In this document: positions 62,899 through 64,000 of the stretch, piece by piece
How the letters are laid out: each line of letters begins with the position of its first letter
How positions within the stretch are numbered: the first letter of the stretch is position 1
Assembly: GCA_039028975.1 (NCBI GenBank)
Contig: JBCCHB010000021.1
Location: forward strand, 1-64,000
Direction of reading: 5' to 3'
DNA length: 64,000 nucleotides
Origin: JAHBNG01 sp039028975
GTDB lineage: Bacteria > Chloroflexota > Anaerolineae > Caldilineales > Caldilineaceae
Made by a program: the position numbers and the translations under genes
Notes under the pieces: generated by a model
The model's input: the letters and a program-made list of their open reading frames with translations, nothing else
Databases searched by the model: none
Told to the model about the DNA's origin: nothing

Positions 62899-64000
62899 TT
62901 AAATGTGGAAACTTGCCTCAAACGTCGGATCCATGATGGCCGGCCGATTCATGGTGAAGTCACCAATCGGATATTGGGTCTGTCCATCAATCGCCAGTTC
63001 ACTCAGGATCTTGCCCATAAGGCTAGAAAATTTGTAGACGTGACCTGCCCCATTACAGATGATAATCTGTGGATGCTCCGGGTGGTGATCGACCACGAAG
63101 TCTCGATCTTTAGGCATAGTGTACAGGCAGGTCTTGGTATAGAGTTTGGGTCCGATAAAGCCAGGGATATACTTGCCCAGCCAGTCGGTTAGCTGCTTCT
63201 CTTTTTCAGGATCCCCTTCGAAGGTACGTGTATCGGTTGTGACGGCAGCGCCCGATGCGTCAATTGCGCCTTTGGTCGCCACTTCGCCATAGACAGGAAA
63301 GCCGTAATAGACATGTTCGCTGTGGTTGATAAAGATGGGGAAGCGACCTACTGCGAACTCTTTGAGGTTGGGCGTGGCGTAATAAGTGACCTGCTCTTGG
63401 GTTACGGTCAGGCTAAAGTTCAGGTTAATCGCTTCGAGCACGCTATCCATCCACGCACCGGCCGTGATAACCAGCTTTTTGCAGGTGAAGGTGCCGCGGT
63501 TGGTGACGACGTCAACGCCGCCATCAAACGGTTTGAGATCGGTCACTTGGGCGTTGTCCAGAATGGTTGCGCCGTGATAGCGTGCCGTAGCAACATGGGC
63601 GGCATTGCCCCTGGCCGCATCCGCGATTCCCGTCTTCTCCTGCCAGAGGGCGTCTACTTCTTGGTCAAACTTAAATTGGGGATAGCGGTGCATCACCTCA
63701 TCCGCGCCAAAGCGCTCATAAGGAATGTCGGCGGCATCCATTGCATCCGCATAGACCTGAACATCTGTCGCATAGGATGAATCAGCGTCGGCCCATTCGA
63801 TGCTGCCCGTGTTGGTCACCACATTGACAGCAGACTCTTCTTCCAGTGTTTCCCATGCTTCGTAAGTATGGGGGGTCAAAGCTGTATACTTGGCATCATG
63901 ATAGGTTAGCCGGATGATGCGCGAGTGATCTTGGGAACCGCCGTTGTGATGTCCCAGTTCAAACTGCTCCAGGCCAAGCACATCTGCGCCAGCGCGACGG
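62899..64000 (-). CDS. Sarcosine oxidase-like FAD oxidoreductase (partial)
   Basis: Continues past the right edge; the frame remains open (GADVLGLEQFELGHHNGG) and the N-terminal FAD motif is outside the window. Monomeric sarcosine/N-methyltryptophan-oxidase pattern: HSRIIRLTYHDAKY, ITAGAWMDSVL, CLYTMPKDRDFVVDHHPEHP and ICNGAGHVYKFSSLMGKILSELA. It oxidises N-methyl amino acids with oxygen, giving formaldehyde and peroxide. It adds to the demethylation theme of this end of the window. Confidence 0.85.
   Translation of the reverse strand, partial: RRAGADVLGLEQFELGHHNGGSQDHSRIIRLTYHDAKYTALTPHTYEAWETLEEESAVNVVTNTGSIEWADADSSYATDVQVYADAMDAADIPYERFGADEVMHRYPQFKFDQEVDALWQEKTGIADAARGNAAHVATARYHGATILDNAQVTDLKPFDGGVDVVTNRGTFTCKKLVITAGAWMDSVLEAINLNFSLTVTQEQVTYYATPNLKEFAVGRFPIFINHSEHVYYGFPVYGEVATKGAIDASGAAVTTDTRTFEGDPEKEKQLTDWLGKYIPGFIGPKLYTKTCLYTMPKDRDFVVDHHPEHPQIIICNGAGHVYKFSSLMGKILSELAIDGQTQYPIGDFTMNRPAIMDPTFEASFHI

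Overview
The window looks like a chromosome segment of an environmental Chloroflexota bacterium, most like the Caldilineae/Anaerolineae. That placement is inferred from gene content: large secreted Rhs and lipase proteins carrying a YLPLI-type motif, F420-type LLM oxidoreductase, stacked dimethylglycine-dehydrogenase-like flavoproteins, and a tungstate/molybdopterin cluster. No rRNA, tRNA or CRISPR array was seen.

Layout. (1) 1-14.1 kb, minus strand: two paralogous giant Rhs/YD-repeat exported proteins (the first runs off the left edge and carries an inserted L-type lectin domain), an orphan VirD4/TraG-like ATPase directly after the second, and a secreted beta-propeller/LCAT-like lipase. All three exported-protein genes share one promoter design: direct CTATT/AATAG units exactly 11 bp apart, at a fixed distance from a -10 box. 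(2) 14.5-21.3 kb: an HTH protein, a SprT-like metalloprotease behind two perfect palindromes, and a 1406-residue HTH-STAND-HEAT protein that looks like a conflict/defence sensor. (3) 21.3-34.2 kb: a mobilisable integrated element with a coupling ATPase, small membrane proteins, a MOBQ-type oriT and MobA/MobL relaxase, two small minus-strand genes each preceded by a giant imperfect hairpin, a nuclease, an excisionase-like protein and a large serine integrase. Its right end interrupts a peroxidase gene. (4) 34.3-37.1 kb: an EAD1-TIR-transmembrane-ectodomain protein and an IS630-type insertion sequence with a split transposase. (5) 37.3-42 kb: a methyltransferase, P-type ATPase, methyltransferase operon behind three tandem 11-bp repeats. 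(6) 42-46 kb: a peptide-type solute-binding lipoprotein, a FAD oxidoreductase and an LLM oxidoreductase. (7) 46.4-54.3 kb: moeA, an AAA/PD-(D/E)XK gene, a moeA-PBP fusion and tupBCA. (8) 54.4-64 kb: etfB-etfA and two dimethylglycine/sarcosine-dehydrogenase-like proteins, a decayed OLD-like ATPase, a MazG-like protein and a sarcosine-oxidase-like protein cut by the right edge.

How the genes fit together. Regions 6-8 suggest oxidative demethylation of methylated amines, with electrons passed to ETF and one-carbon units to folate, next to tungsten/molybdenum cofactor supply. Region 3 has what a mobilisable element needs for processing and integration but no mating-pair channel, so it would depend on a helper. 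The two hairpin-led genes lie on the side of oriT predicted to enter a recipient first, and in the orientation that uses the transferred strand as template. That makes ssDNA-driven early expression the most attractive new hypothesis in the window.
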